DNA of 64,000 bases, taken from NCBI GenBank assembly GCA_900544115.1, contig UQTW01000005.1:38047-102046 (forward strand), given 5' to 3'. This DNA comes from an uncultured Collinsella sp. GTDB lineage: Bacteria > Actinomycetota > Coriobacteriia > Coriobacteriales > Coriobacteriaceae. Under the pieces are notes generated by a model. That model worked only from the letters and a program-made list of their open reading frames with translations. It was not told where the DNA came from and did not search any database. The stretch's first letter is position 1; each line of letters begins with the position of its first letter. The position numbers and the translations under genes are program-made. Shown here piece after piece: positions 23,224-32,800 of this stretch.

Positions 23224-24663
23224 ATGGCAGGTAAATACGACGATCTTGCTGCCCAGATCGTAGAGCTGGTTGGCGGCAAGTCCAACGTCAAATGCGTCGC
23301 ACACTGCATTACCCGTGTTCGTTTTAAGCTCAAGGACGAGTCGAAGGCCAATGACGAGGCAATCTCCGAGCTGCCCAACGTCATCAAGGTCATGCACGCC
23401 AACGGCCAGTACCAGGTTGTTGTGGGCAACATCGTCGAGGACGTCTACGACGCCGTTCTCAAGGCCGGCGGTTTTAGCGACGGCGGCGCCGTCGACGCCG
23501 ATGACGACGATGCCGCTCCCAAGGGCGTTACCGATGTGATCATCGACCTCATCTCGGGCATCTTCGCCCCCATGCTCGGCACCTTCGCCGCTGCCGGTAT
23601 CATGAAGGGCCTGCTGGCGCTCGCTACCTTCCTGGTCCCGAGCTTTGCCAACGACGGCGCCTACACGCTGCTCTACACCGTCGCTGACGGCATGTTCTAC
23701 TTCCTGCCCGTGGTGCTTGGCTTTACCGCGGCCAAGAAGTTCAAGATGAGCGAGTTCAACGGCATGGCCATCGCCTTTGCCCTGGTGTATCCCACCATGG
23801 TTGCCCTGACCTCGGGCGAGGTTGTCGGCTCCGTCGAGCTCGGCTTTGCTGGCACCTTCTCTTGGTACACCACGTTCCTGGGCCTGCCGCTCATCATGCC
23901 TGCCTCGGGTTACACCAGCTCCGTTATCCCCATCCTGCTCATGGTCTGGTTTGGCTCCACCCTCGAGCACTGGGTTAAGAAGTGGATGCCCGCTTCTATG
24001 AAGATGTTCTTCACCCCGCTGATCGTCGTCACCGTTACCGTCACCCTTGGCTATCTGGTCATTGGCCCCATCGCCACGCTCATCACCAACCTGCTTGGTG
24101 AGTTCTTCGCGCTGCTGTTTGGCCTGCCCATGATCGGCTCCATCTTGGGCTGCACCCTCGTCGGTGCCTTCTGGATGTGCCTGGTCATCTTTGGCTTCCA
24201 CTGGTCCCTCGTGCCCATCGCGCTGGTCAACCTGTCCACTCTGGGCTACGACTACGTTCTGGGCTCCGTTATCGCCCACTCCTTCTCGCTGGGCGCCGTG
24301 CTCTTTGCCATGTATCTCAAGAACAAGGACGAGAAGTTCCGCGGCATCGCGCTGCCGGCCATGATCTCCGCCTTCTTCTTTGGCGTCACCGAGCCCGCTA
24401 TCTACGGTGTCGCCCTACCCGATAAGAAGGCCTTCATCAACGCCAGCATCGGTTCTGCTGTGGGCGGCCTCATCATCGGCATCTCCGGCGCCGTGGTGTA
24501 CATGTCCGGTGGTCTGGGCGTCTTCAACTGGCTGTCCTTCATCGACCCCTCCGGTGTTAACGGCATCAACCACATGATCTGGGCTATCGTTGCCTCGCTC
24601 GTGGGTGCCGCCGTGGGCTTCGCAATCGAGTTTGTCACCTACAAGCCCGAGGCTGCCAAGTAG
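23224..24663 (+). CDS. PTS beta-glucoside-type permease, EIIBC
   Basis: The 479-residue membrane protein takes up and phosphorylates beta-glucosides. Residues 1-90 are the EIIB domain with phosphorylated Cys28 (VAHCITRVRFKL). From about residue 110 the EIIC domain follows, with helices and the family motifs GFTAAKKF and FFFGVTEPAIYGVALP. The EIIA domain that many BglF/BglP proteins carry at the C-terminus is absent; a separate EIIA(Glc) gene at 57391-57888 could supply the phosphate. AGAGAGGA precedes the ATG. It is regulated by the adjoining LicT-type protein. Confidence 0.92.
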   Translation: MAGKYDDLAAQIVELVGGKSNVKCVAHCITRVRFKLKDESKANDEAISELPNVIKVMHANGQYQVVVGNIVEDVYDAVLKAGGFSDGGAVDADDDDAAPKGVTDVIIDLISGIFAPMLGTFAAAGIMKGLLALATFLVPSFANDGAYTLLYTVADGMFYFLPVVLGFTAAKKFKMSEFNGMAIAFALVYPTMVALTSGEVVGSVELGFAGTFSWYTTFLGLPLIMPASGYTSSVIPILLMVWFGSTLEHWVKKWMPASMKMFFTPLIVVTVTVTLGYLVIGPIATLITNLLGEFFALLFGLPMIGSILGCTLVGAFWMCLVIFGFHWSLVPIALVNLSTLGYDYVLGSVIAHSFSLGAVLFAMYLKNKDEKFRGIALPAMISAFFFGVTEPAIYGVALPDKKAFINASIGSAVGGLIIGISGAVVYMSGGLGVFNWLSFIDPSGVNGINHMIWAIVASLVGAAVGFAIEFVTYKPEAAK

Positions 24664-24688
24664 CCCAAACGACAAAGACTCGGTACCA

Positions 24689-24719
24689 AGCCGGCGGGAG
24701 AGCGCCCCGCCGGCTTTTC
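24689..24719 (+). terminator. Rho-independent terminator of the permease gene
   Basis: AGCCGGCGGG and CCCGCCGGCT pair around AGAGCGC, followed by TTTTCT. Confidence 0.88.
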
Positions 24720-24767
24720 TCAAAGGGGCTAGATGCCATGCGCTCGTCCGAGCGACTGCCCAAAATC

Positions 24768-24918
24768 AAAACCATGCCGGATTACGGGGCTAAAACGGTG
24801 AGTGCTGACCATACCCCGTTTTTCCGTAAACTGACAAGCTTCCTACCTGCGGTTTTGTCCTTGCCGTTTCTGGCATGCTCAAGGGGCACTGGTTCTGCTC
24901 CGTAAACCGGCATGGTTT
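24768..24918. mobile_element. MITE-like structured repeat, divergent copy C (151 bp)
   Basis: The 23-bp terminal inverted repeats (AAACCATGCCGG.TTACGG.GC) at 24768-24790 and 24896-24918 differ from those of copies A and B, but the interior keeps GACAAGCTTCCTACCTGCGG followed by TTTT. Between this copy and copy B (24919-25054) there is only a short hairpin, AACCTGCC...GGGACAGGTT, and fragments such as CCGGCATAGTTTCG that look like a solo end of the element. Confidence 0.55.
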
Positions 24919-25054
24919 TGAACCTGCCAATAAGGGACAGGTTTATTTTGGTCGGTTTTATCTGGGCAAACGTCGTCTCCGTCAGCTCCGTCCGCATATC
25001 TTAAGCCGGCATAGTTTCGATCGGCCGGTCCGCGCGCGTCCCGCAACATGCCTC

Positions 25055-25214
25055 GCCACGAAACCGGTCTATCTACTACGTTTAAGTGGTAGGGGCCAAC
25101 CACGCGACGGTTTTCCCAAAACCGTCAAGCCTTCTACCTGCGGTTTTATTATTGACAATTGCGGTGTGGTCGGTGATTCGCGGTAAAATGTAGTAGATAG
25201 GCCGGTTTCGTGGC
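25055..25214. mobile_element. MITE-like structured repeat, copy B (160 bp)
   Basis: The terminal inverted repeats GCCACGAAACCGG.CTATC... lie at 25055-25080 and 25190-25214 and match almost perfectly. The internal hairpin is GACGGTTTT-CCC-AAAACCGTC, a perfect 9-bp stem whose sequence differs from copy A while pairing is kept. The length equals copy A. Confidence 0.65.
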
Positions 25215-25256
25215 GGCCGGCTCAACGCGAACCCCGATCGGGACGCAAATTACCTT

Positions 25257-25279
25257 GTGGACGCCGCTTCGGCGTCCAC
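25257..25279 (+). promoter_or_regulatory. Leader hairpin of the phospho-beta-glucosidase gene
   Basis: GTGGACGCCG-CTT-CGGCGTCCAC is a perfect 10-bp stem ending 32 nt before the start codon. There is no T-run, so it is more likely an RNA-stability or leader element than a terminator. Confidence 0.5.
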
Positions 25280-25311
25280 GCAACATCCCAACACGTACGA
25301 AAGGAGCCAAC

Positions 25312-26760
25312 ATGGCTTTTCCCGATGGATTTCTGTGGGGCGGCGCCACTGCCGCCAATCAGTGCGAAGGCGGATACAACGAGGACGGCAAGGGCCTCGG
25401 CGTTCCCGACATCATGACCGGCGGCACGGTCTCCGAGCCGCGTCACATCACCGACGGCATCCTGCCCCAGTACCACTATCCCAGCCACGAGGCCGTGGAT
25501 ATGTACCATCACTACCTCGACGACATCAAGCTTTTTGGCGAGATGGGCTTTAAGTGCTACCGCATGTCCATCAACTGGAGCCGTATCTTCCCCAACGGCG
25601 ACGAGGCCGAGCCCAACCAGGCCGGCATCGAGTTCTACCGCCGCGTGTTCCAGGCCTGTCAGGAGCAGGGCATCGAGCCCATGGTCACCCTCAGCCACTA
25701 TGAGCTGCCCTATGGCCTGTCCAAAAACTACGGCGGCTGGAAGAACCCCAAGCTCATCGATTTCTATCTCAACTACGCCCGCACCGTCATGACCGAGTAC
25801 AAGGGGCTGGTGCGCTACTGGCTCACCTTTAACGAGATCAATTGCCTGCTCATGGGCGGTTTTGGCGGCGTGATGGGCGGCGGCATGGTGCCCGAGGCAA
25901 CCGACACGCCCATGGCCTTTGGCGACTGCGACTGGGACGACCCGCAGGCGCGCTTCGATGCCCTGCACCATCAGTTCCTGGCGAGCGCCAAGTGCGTCAC
26001 CATGGGCCATCAGATCGATCCCCAGAACAAGATCGGCTGCATGATCGCCGGCAACGCCTGCTACCCGCACACGTGCAATCCGGCAGACGTTCTGGCCGCA
26101 CAAAAGCAGCAGCGCGAGATGAACTTCTACTGCGGCGACGTGCAGGTGCGCGGTGCGTATCCCTCGTGGGCGCCCAGCGTGTGGCGCCGCGAAGGCGTGC
26201 ACGTGGAGGTTTCGCCCGAGGACGCCGCCACGCTGGCCGCCGGCAAGGTCGACTTCTACAGCTTTAGCTACTACATGAGCGCCACGGCCACGGCTGACCC
26301 GGTGCTGCTGGAGCAGGGCAACATCTTTGGTGGCGCCGGCAACGAGTACCTCAAGAAGAGCGATTGGGGTTGGGCGATCGACCCCGAGGGCCTGCGTTAC
26401 TACCTGGAGGAGGTCTACGACCGCTACCAGGTGCCGCTGATGATCGTCGAGAACGGCCTGGGCGCGGTGGACGAGGTCGAGGCGGACGGTGCGATTCATG
26501 ACGGCTACCGCATCGATTACCTGCGCGAGCATATCAAGCAGATGGAGATTGCCATCGAGGACGGCGTGGACCTGATGGGCTACACCATGTGGGGCTGCAT
26601 CGATTTGGTGAGCGCCTCGACCGGCGAGATGAAGAAGCGCTACGGCTTCATCTACGTCGACAAGGACAACGACGGCAACGGCACGCTCGCCCGCAGCCGC
26701 AAGGACAGCTTCTTCTGGTACAAGAAGGTCATCGCCACCAACGGCGCCGACCTGGCCTAG
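25312..26760 (+). CDS. bglA: Glycoside hydrolase family 1, 6-phospho-beta-glucosidase
   Basis: The 482-residue cytoplasmic enzyme splits the phosphorylated beta-glucosides delivered by the PTS permease. It starts with the GH1 signature FPDGFLWGGATAANQCEGGY. The acid/base Glu is E175 in LTFNEIN and the nucleophile is E380 in IVENGLGAVD. The DSFFWYKKVI C-terminus is typical. AAAGGAG precedes the ATG. It follows the permease, separated by two MITE-like elements, so it may once have been in the same operon. Confidence 0.93.
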   Translation: MAFPDGFLWGGATAANQCEGGYNEDGKGLGVPDIMTGGTVSEPRHITDGILPQYHYPSHEAVDMYHHYLDDIKLFGEMGFKCYRMSINWSRIFPNGDEAEPNQAGIEFYRRVFQACQEQGIEPMVTLSHYELPYGLSKNYGGWKNPKLIDFYLNYARTVMTEYKGLVRYWLTFNEINCLLMGGFGGVMGGGMVPEATDTPMAFGDCDWDDPQARFDALHHQFLASAKCVTMGHQIDPQNKIGCMIAGNACYPHTCNPADVLAAQKQQREMNFYCGDVQVRGAYPSWAPSVWRREGVHVEVSPEDAATLAAGKVDFYSFSYYMSATATADPVLLEQGNIFGGAGNEYLKKSDWGWAIDPEGLRYYLEEVYDRYQVPLMIVENGLGAVDEVEADGAIHDGYRIDYLREHIKQMEIAIEDGVDLMGYTMWGCIDLVSASTGEMKKRYGFIYVDKDNDGNGTLARSRKDSFFWYKKVIATNGADLA

Positions 26761-26787
26761 CCAAGTCTCAACCAGCGTAAACGTCGC

Positions 26788-26828
26788 AACCACCACAAAG
26801 GGGCCAGGCACCTTTGTGGTGGTTTTTG
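26788..26828 (+). repeat. REP-like terminator hairpin, family 1
   Basis: AACCACCACAAAGG and CCTTTGTGGTGGTT pair around GGCCAGGCA, then TTT. It ends the bglA transcript. Confidence 0.8.
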
Positions 26829-26918
26829 CTTTGGTAGATGTGTGGGACATGCCTTACAATCTACCAAGTAGTTCATGACGGGCGAAAAACGGAGAGAAGG
26901 GTCCTGATGCGTCCTTAA

Positions 26919-26986
26919 TGTTTCATGCGGATAGATTGATTTGACAGACGGTGGCGAATGCCCACCGCCCGTATTCGTATGAAACA
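26919..26986 (+). promoter_or_regulatory. Structured leader of the MFS transporter gene
   Basis: TGTTTCATGCGGATA (26919-26933) pairs with TATTCGTATGAAACA (26972-26986) with two mismatches, enclosing an inner CGGTGG...CCACCG hairpin (26949-26967). The outer stem ends at the first base of the AAGGAG ribosome site, so folding could affect translation. Confidence 0.5.
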
Positions 26987-26996
26987 AGGAGTCTCC

Positions 26997-28277
26997 ATGC
27001 TCGCATCTCTTTTCTCAAAGCCTCAATCATCGCTGTCCGTGCAGGCCAAGCGGCTGGTGGCGATGCGCTTTCTCATCTACACCGGGTTTCAGACCAGTTA
27101 TTTTATCGGCGTCATCGGAACGCTCACCTATGCAGACGATGCCTCAGTCGTGGCGACATCGCTGGCCGTTCTGTTTATGAACGTTTTCGTGATCCTGGGA
27201 TCCTTTGCGGGTGGCGCTGCGCTCGACGCCTGGGGTCCGCGCCGCCATTTCTTGCTGAGCATCATCGGCGCTCTTGCAACTGGCACGGCAATCATCGCCT
27301 TTGGTAGCGCGACCGGCGTCGTCCTGCTCGGCGCGGTGTTTCTGGGCTTTGTGATGGGATTCGCCCAGCCCATCGCCACGTCCTATCCGGCCTACCTCAC
27401 CGACGATCCTGTCGAGCTCAAAGACATCAACTCCGCCATCGCCATGTTTTCAAACGTGAGTATCATCGTTGGCCCCACGCTGGGTGGCTTTGTCGCGGCT
27501 GCTGCGTCGTCGCGCGCGGTGTTTGTTCTCATGATGCTCTTTACCGTGCTGGCGCTCATCGCCGGTTGGGGCTTTAGGCCGCAGACCAGCCATGTCGCCG
27601 GGGATGCGGATGCCGATTCGGCGGAGGAAGGGGAGCGTGCGGGACAAAGCTCCAACCCCAGCACATCCACCCGCGCCACCTTCGCAGCCAGCATCAAGAC
27701 AGTCTTCACCAACAGTGTCCTCGCGCTACTTTTCTGCATCATTTTTCTTTCGAACTTTGGCTACGGAGCCTTCGATCCGCTCGAGTCGTTTTTCTATCGC
27801 GATGTCCTACGCGTCGGCGTTGAGTGGATGGGCTGGCTCTCGTCGGCCTCGGGCGTGGGCGCGGTACTGGGTGCCGTGCTCGCGCTCCGCTTGCCGCCGC
27901 ACTTGGTCAACCTAAAAACGCTGCTCGTGGCACTTATGTCCGTGGGCCTGGGAAGCCTGCTCTATGTGGGGACGCCGTACGTGGGTGTGGCCCTTGTCGG
28001 TCAGGTCGCCCTGGGCATAGCTTGGGGTGTCGTCAACCCGCTCCACAACACCATCGTGCAGACGACGGCGCCGCTCGAGCAGCTTGGTCGCGTCAATTCG
28101 GTCATGGGCTTTGGCAATATGTTCGCTGGCGTGGCCCCGCTGGCGATTGCTCCGTGGCTGGCGGCGACGTTTGGCGTGCAGCAGACGCTCATCGGAGCAG
28201 GCATGGTCGTGACGGCAGTCCCCGCGGCGTTGCTGCTGTTTGGGCGCCGGCATTTTGATCGTGCCGCAAGGCAGTAA
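26997..28277 (+). CDS. Major facilitator superfamily transporter
   Basis: The 426-residue product has about 12 predicted membrane helices in two halves separated by a hydrophilic loop near residues 195-230 (DADADSAEEGERAGQSSNPS). The loop after helix 2 has G-x-A-L-D-A-W-G-P-R-R, a variant of motif A. It resembles MFS drug or macrolide exporters of the MefA/enterobactin-exporter type in layout, but the substrate is unknown. ATG 26997 has AAGGAG upstream; an in-frame upstream ATG at 26979 lies inside the leader stem. Confidence 0.85.
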   Translation: MLASLFSKPQSSLSVQAKRLVAMRFLIYTGFQTSYFIGVIGTLTYADDASVVATSLAVLFMNVFVILGSFAGGAALDAWGPRRHFLLSIIGALATGTAIIAFGSATGVVLLGAVFLGFVMGFAQPIATSYPAYLTDDPVELKDINSAIAMFSNVSIIVGPTLGGFVAAAASSRAVFVLMMLFTVLALIAGWGFRPQTSHVAGDADADSAEEGERAGQSSNPSTSTRATFAASIKTVFTNSVLALLFCIIFLSNFGYGAFDPLESFFYRDVLRVGVEWMGWLSSASGVGAVLGAVLALRLPPHLVNLKTLLVALMSVGLGSLLYVGTPYVGVALVGQVALGIAWGVVNPLHNTIVQTTAPLEQLGRVNSVMGFGNMFAGVAPLAIAPWLAATFGVQQTLIGAGMVVTAVPAALLLFGRRHFDRAARQ

Positions 28278-28280
28278 AGA

Positions 28281-28340
28281 CCATCACAACATTCGATGAA
28301 AATCGCGATTTTGCCGAAAAACATCGAATGTTGTGATGGT
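28281..28340 (-). repeat. CATCACAACATTCGA hairpin repeat (family 2), copy 3
   Basis: The arms ACCATCACAACATTCGATG and CATCGAATGTTGTGATGGT are the same as in the copies at 17385 and 18629, but the middle (GAAAATCGCGATTTTGCC) is in the reverse orientation. Confidence 0.75.
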
Positions 28341-28360
28341 TTGGCCCACAAACGCCACTT

Positions 28361-28402
28361 CCCCCACAAAGGGGGCCAGGCACCTTTGTGGTGGTTTTTG
28401 CT
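28361..28402 (+). repeat. REP-like terminator hairpin, family 1
   Basis: CCCCCACAAAGG and CCTTTGTGGTGG flank GGGCCAGGCA, then TTTTTGC. It lies directly after a family 2 hairpin. Confidence 0.75.
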
Positions 28403-28488
28403 TTGACGGGCCGCGCCTGTGCCTTGGTATACCATGTACGCCGTTTGCGAATACACCCCACACCGCCGCACAACTCAGAAAGGCCCCC

Positions 28489-29310
28489 ATGGACGCCACC
28501 TTCAGCCACATCAAAGCCGTGTTCTGCGATATCGACGGTACGCTGCTCACGAGCCAGCACACGGTGTCCCCGCGCACCGTGGCGGCGATCCGCGCCCTGC
28601 GCGAGCGTGGCGTGCTCTTTGGCCTGTGCACCGGGCGCGACGCCCATGCGACCGAGGCCATGTACGAGCTCTGGGGCATCGAAGGCCTGGTGGACGTGCT
28701 CGTGGGCTGCGGTGGCGCCGAGGTCATCGACCGCGCGCACGACATCAACGAGCTGAGCTATCCGCTGCCGGGCGAGACCATCGCGCGCATCTGCAAGCAC
28801 ATGGCGGACCTTCCGGCAACACCCGTCTGCCCCCGAGACGGCGTGTTCTACGTGCCCGAGAGCAACGCGTGCGTCGAGCACCTGTCACGCGTCGACGGCG
28901 TGCCCTACCAGGTGGTCGATTTTGCCGAGTTCTTGCGCGAGCCGCAGCCCAAGGTGATGTTTACCATGGCGCCCGAGGTAATGCCGCGGGTGATTGAGCG
29001 GGCGTCGACGTTTGCCGATAACACTGTTAAGGCGGCGGCTCTGCAAACCACGCAGCGGCTCTACGAGTTCATGGATCCGCGCGTGTCCAAGACGCGCGGC
29101 CTTGTACGCGTGGCAGAGCTCAACGACATGGAGCTTACGAACATTTGCGTGTTTGGCGATGCCGATAACGACACCTGCATGGTGGCTGACGCCGGCGTGG
29201 GCGTGGCCATGGCAAACGGCAGCGACGCCACCCGCGCCGCCGCCGATTTTGTAACCGCCAGCAACGACGAAGACGGCATCGCGATCTTTATCGAGGAGCA
29301 TCTGCTGTAG
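28489..29310 (+). CDS. HAD-superfamily Cof-type phosphatase
   Basis: The 273-residue product has the nucleophile motif FCDIDGTLL, motif II in LCTGRD, the C2B-type cap, and motif IV in FGDADNDTCM followed by GVGVAMANGSDATRAAADFV. Cof-type HAD enzymes dephosphorylate sugar phosphates, flavin precursors or similar metabolites; the substrate cannot be told. ATG 28489 follows AGAAAGG. The upstream open frame runs through two repeats and is not used. Confidence 0.88.
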   Translation: MDATFSHIKAVFCDIDGTLLTSQHTVSPRTVAAIRALRERGVLFGLCTGRDAHATEAMYELWGIEGLVDVLVGCGGAEVIDRAHDINELSYPLPGETIARICKHMADLPATPVCPRDGVFYVPESNACVEHLSRVDGVPYQVVDFAEFLREPQPKVMFTMAPEVMPRVIERASTFADNTVKAAALQTTQRLYEFMDPRVSKTRGLVRVAELNDMELTNICVFGDADNDTCMVADAGVGVAMANGSDATRAAADFVTASNDEDGIAIFIEEHLL

Positions 29311-29323
29311 CGCCGGGGGAGAG

Positions 29324-29357
29324 CCACCGCAAAGGGGGCAGGCGCCTTTGCGGTGGC
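29324..29357 (+). repeat. REP-like terminator hairpin, family 1 (no T-run)
   Basis: CCACCGCAAAGG pairs with CCTTTGCGGTGG around GGGCAGGCG. Both arms carry the compensating change A-to-G and T-to-C relative to other copies, so pairing is conserved. Confidence 0.7.
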
Positions 29358-29814
29358 CTCAGGCGATTTGGTCGAATTGATACCTAAAATCTGTGTGAAA
29401 ATTCAAATATGGTTGTCTGAACATCATGCTTCTAACCACCGATGGGTTTTTAGATATTCTCATCAATTTGGTAGGATATTCATCCCGGTTAATGACCCCC
29501 GCTCACGGTCGATTTTCGACCGTTCACAGGATGCTCGCTCTTGAGCAAAATGTTGTGCAAATAAAACTAATGCCATTAAAAAATAATACGCAACTAAATT
29601 ACCAGCAGAAACAAAAAATAGATAGCGAATAAACGAAGGTAAATCTGAGCAAATATCAAGAGAATTGAGAACTCGCCACAAAAATGTCGGTTTTGTTGCT
29701 CAGATGTTTAAACAATCGTTATAATTGCATTACTAAACGAGCGCAATTACAGATTGCGCAGATACGCTTGATGGTGAAAGAGCAAGATCGCGGTCTCTTG
29801 GGGAGGAGACATCG
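29358..29814. other. AT-rich gene-free stretch ahead of the pilus genes
   Basis: Base composition drops clearly relative to the flanks. It holds two perfect hairpins, ACGGTCGA-TTT-TCGACCGT (29505-29523) and GCGCAAT-TACAG-ATTGCGC (29741-29759), and the promoter listed separately. I see no convincing gene. The composition suggests the pilus locus was acquired or is H-NS-like silenced DNA. Confidence 0.5.
29696..29725 (+). promoter_or_regulatory. Candidate promoter of the pilus operon
   Basis: TTGCTC (29696-29701), an 18-bp spacer and a perfect TATAAT (29720-29725). The transcript would begin near the GCGCAAT inverted repeat at 29741-29759, a possible operator. Confidence 0.5.
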
Positions 29815-32800
29815 ATGAAAGCGAATTCGGGCAAATCTAAGCAGAGTAATAAAGCGACGCGCCGTGTACTGGCAGGCGTTTTGTGCGGAGCCTCCGTGTT
29901 GAGCCTGGTACTGTCGCTCGTCATGCCCCCGATCTCGCAGGCCATTGCCAACGATGCCGAGGCGGGTGCAGCCGAGGAAACTGTGGCGGCGGCTGATTCC
30001 TCAACTGAGTCTACTGATGTAGAAAACACCAACAACGGGGATACCGAAAACCAGAATAGTGACGATGCCGGGAATGACGCGAGCGAAGACGCCGCTGCCG
30101 CAGGCCTGCCGTCCGACGACACGGAGGTCGAGGGTGACACGCAGCCTTCCGACGCACAGCTTGCGGATGATGAGAATAACGATGAAAACGCGAACGCTCC
30201 CGCCACCGTCAATGCCGATGGCTATACCGAGGTAAGCAACGATGTTGCTAGGGCATTTACCAATGGCGGCAAGTTCCGACTGACGGGTTCTGTCTATTCG
30301 AGTCAGCAGATTGACATAAAAAAAGACACCACCATTAATCTTGCGGGAAACATGCTCTACAACCGCTCCGGCGGCTTAGACTCCTTCTTTGTGGTCGAAA
30401 ACGGAGCCACGCTCACCATCGAGAACATTATCGAGGGCTCAGATAGCACAAAAGACGAAGAGACTCCGGTCGACAATGCGCCGGCGGGTCAGCCTGCGAT
30501 TATGACATGGGAAAAAGGAGACGAGTCTAGCTCTAATAACGGCACTCCTAAGAGTCTTACTTACTATGAGACTAAGAGCACGCCCAATACAGATGGACTT
30601 TGCACCACCGAGACTACGTACAGGCATGACGTTACGGGCTTTGGCGCTATCGTTGCGGCATCGGACCGCGGTTCCGTAAAGTATGTGGTCAACGTTGAAG
30701 CGGGCGGCACGCTCGATCTCAAGGGCGGCATGATTACCACGGCTGCCAACCTGAGTAACGGCGGTCATGTGATTTATTCCGAGGGTACGGTCAAAATCGC
30801 GGGCGGTTACGTCACCAACGGTAGCGGCGGCGGCTGGGGCGGTGGCCTGTGCATGGCAAAGGGTTCACTCAATATGACTGGCGGCGTGATTGCAGCGAAT
30901 AAGGCTGCTTCCGGTGGTGGCATTTTTGCCGACAGCGGTGTCACGTTGGATCTCTCCGGCGGTGTCATCTCAGGTAATGCTACGTACGCTAAGGGCATCG
31001 GCGGCAGCAGCTGCGGCGGTGACACCGGAGACGGCGGATACGGTGGTGGTGTTTATACCAAGGGCGCGAACGTCACCATCGGCGGATCTGCCAATATTAC
31101 CAACAATCGAGTTGACGCTTGGATTACTGATTCCAATCTTTACAACTTCGGTCTGCTTGGCGGCGGCGGAATTGCATGCACGCACAGAGGGACGTTAACC
31201 ATGACGGGTGGATCCGTTACTGCCAATTACTCCAAAGAGGCCGGTGGCGGAATCTACGCTGGTTTCTGGAACCAGGCGATTACGTTTAAAATGACTGGCG
31301 GCACGATTGCCGGCAACGAATCTGAAAACGCCGAGGGCGGTGGTCTCCGTATTTCCACCGGTACTACCGGCGATATTAAGGCTGAGCCGAGCACGTCCAA
31401 CAAGATTTACATCACCAACAACAAGACCATGACGGGTGAGAGCCGTGGCGGCGATTGGGGCGGCGGTGGCGTCTTTGTCCAAAAGGACGGCAAGCTTAAC
31501 ATCGTAAGGACGCTGATTACTGATAATGAGGCCGGCGGCTGGGGTGGTGGCATCGGTGCCTGCCCTACGGGCGAGACAATTGTTTCGCACTCAAATGGTG
31601 CCGCAATCTACAACAATACGGATAATGGTTTAAGTAATCACATGTCTGCCGGTGGTAATGGCAAGAACGAGGACAGCAACACTAACTACATTACCAAAGA
31701 CTTCAAAGAAGCCGGCCACAAGGATTTCTTCCTCGTGCGCAAGGATGACAGCAATAAGACGGTTGCAGTTGTGCTCGGCAAGATGCTCGGCGGCGGCTCA
31801 GCTGGCTGGAAGGGCACCTGCGATCGCCAGAAAATCACCATCGATCCTAATGGCGGTGCCGAGGCCAAGTACATGTTTGGTCTTGAGGCTCATCCCTCCG
31901 ATACGGCTAAACGTGATGCGCAGAGAGATGCTACGACCATCATCAGTGGCAACTACTCCTACACCCACGGTGGCGGCATCATGACCAACGGCGACCTCAT
32001 CGTTGGTGAGGTTACTTCCCTGGACGTGTATCCTGCAATCAAGGTCAAGGCTAACAAGGTCCTCATGAAGGACGGCAAACCGCAAGGCCTCACGGGCCAC
32101 GGCTATAAGTTCAAGCTGTTGGGTAAAGCCGCCGATTCAGCTGGGGAGCCGTATTGGAATACGGACGGCTCATTTAACGCAAACGGATGCGAGGCGACGT
32201 CCGAGGTTACCGTTAATGAAAGTGGAGAGATCGTCATTGATACGGCTGCGAACTACCAGTCGGGCAATTACGACCTCTACCTTGTTGAAGTCCCTATCAA
32301 TGAGGAAGGCACGACCTTTGATAAGGCCATTTACAAAATACATATAAAGGTTGGTACGACACCAGTTAATACGACCAACCTCTTGGGGATCAATATTAAT
32401 CGTTATGAAGTTGATAAGAGCGCTTCCACAGTATCCGTTAAAAGGGAAGGCGAAACGGGCTTCACCGAGTGTAAATCTCTTGAGTTCTATAACTGGAGTG
32501 TAGATCCGAAAGACAATACAATCTCGACCGTAACGATCGGCAACGACTCCAACCCTGCGTTTACGAACGAACTTGCGCCCTACCAGACCTCAGGCACTTG
32601 GACACCCAAGGTGACCAAGAAGGTCGACGGCGGTGAGATGAAGAAATTTAAGTTCGAGCTGTATACCAAGAATTCGGACAACAATACCAAGAATTCGGAC
32701 AACACGGAGAAATCTTTTAAGCCCATATATAAATATACTACTGCTGGGTCGAAAAACCTTCAGATAGTAGATTTCGGATCGGTACAAATCGGCCCACTAG

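Noticed and set aside
29463..29681. A 72-codon hydrophobic frame on the minus strand in AT-rich DNA
   Set aside because: AT-rich DNA gives hydrophobic frames by chance; there is no ribosome site and it overlaps hairpins.
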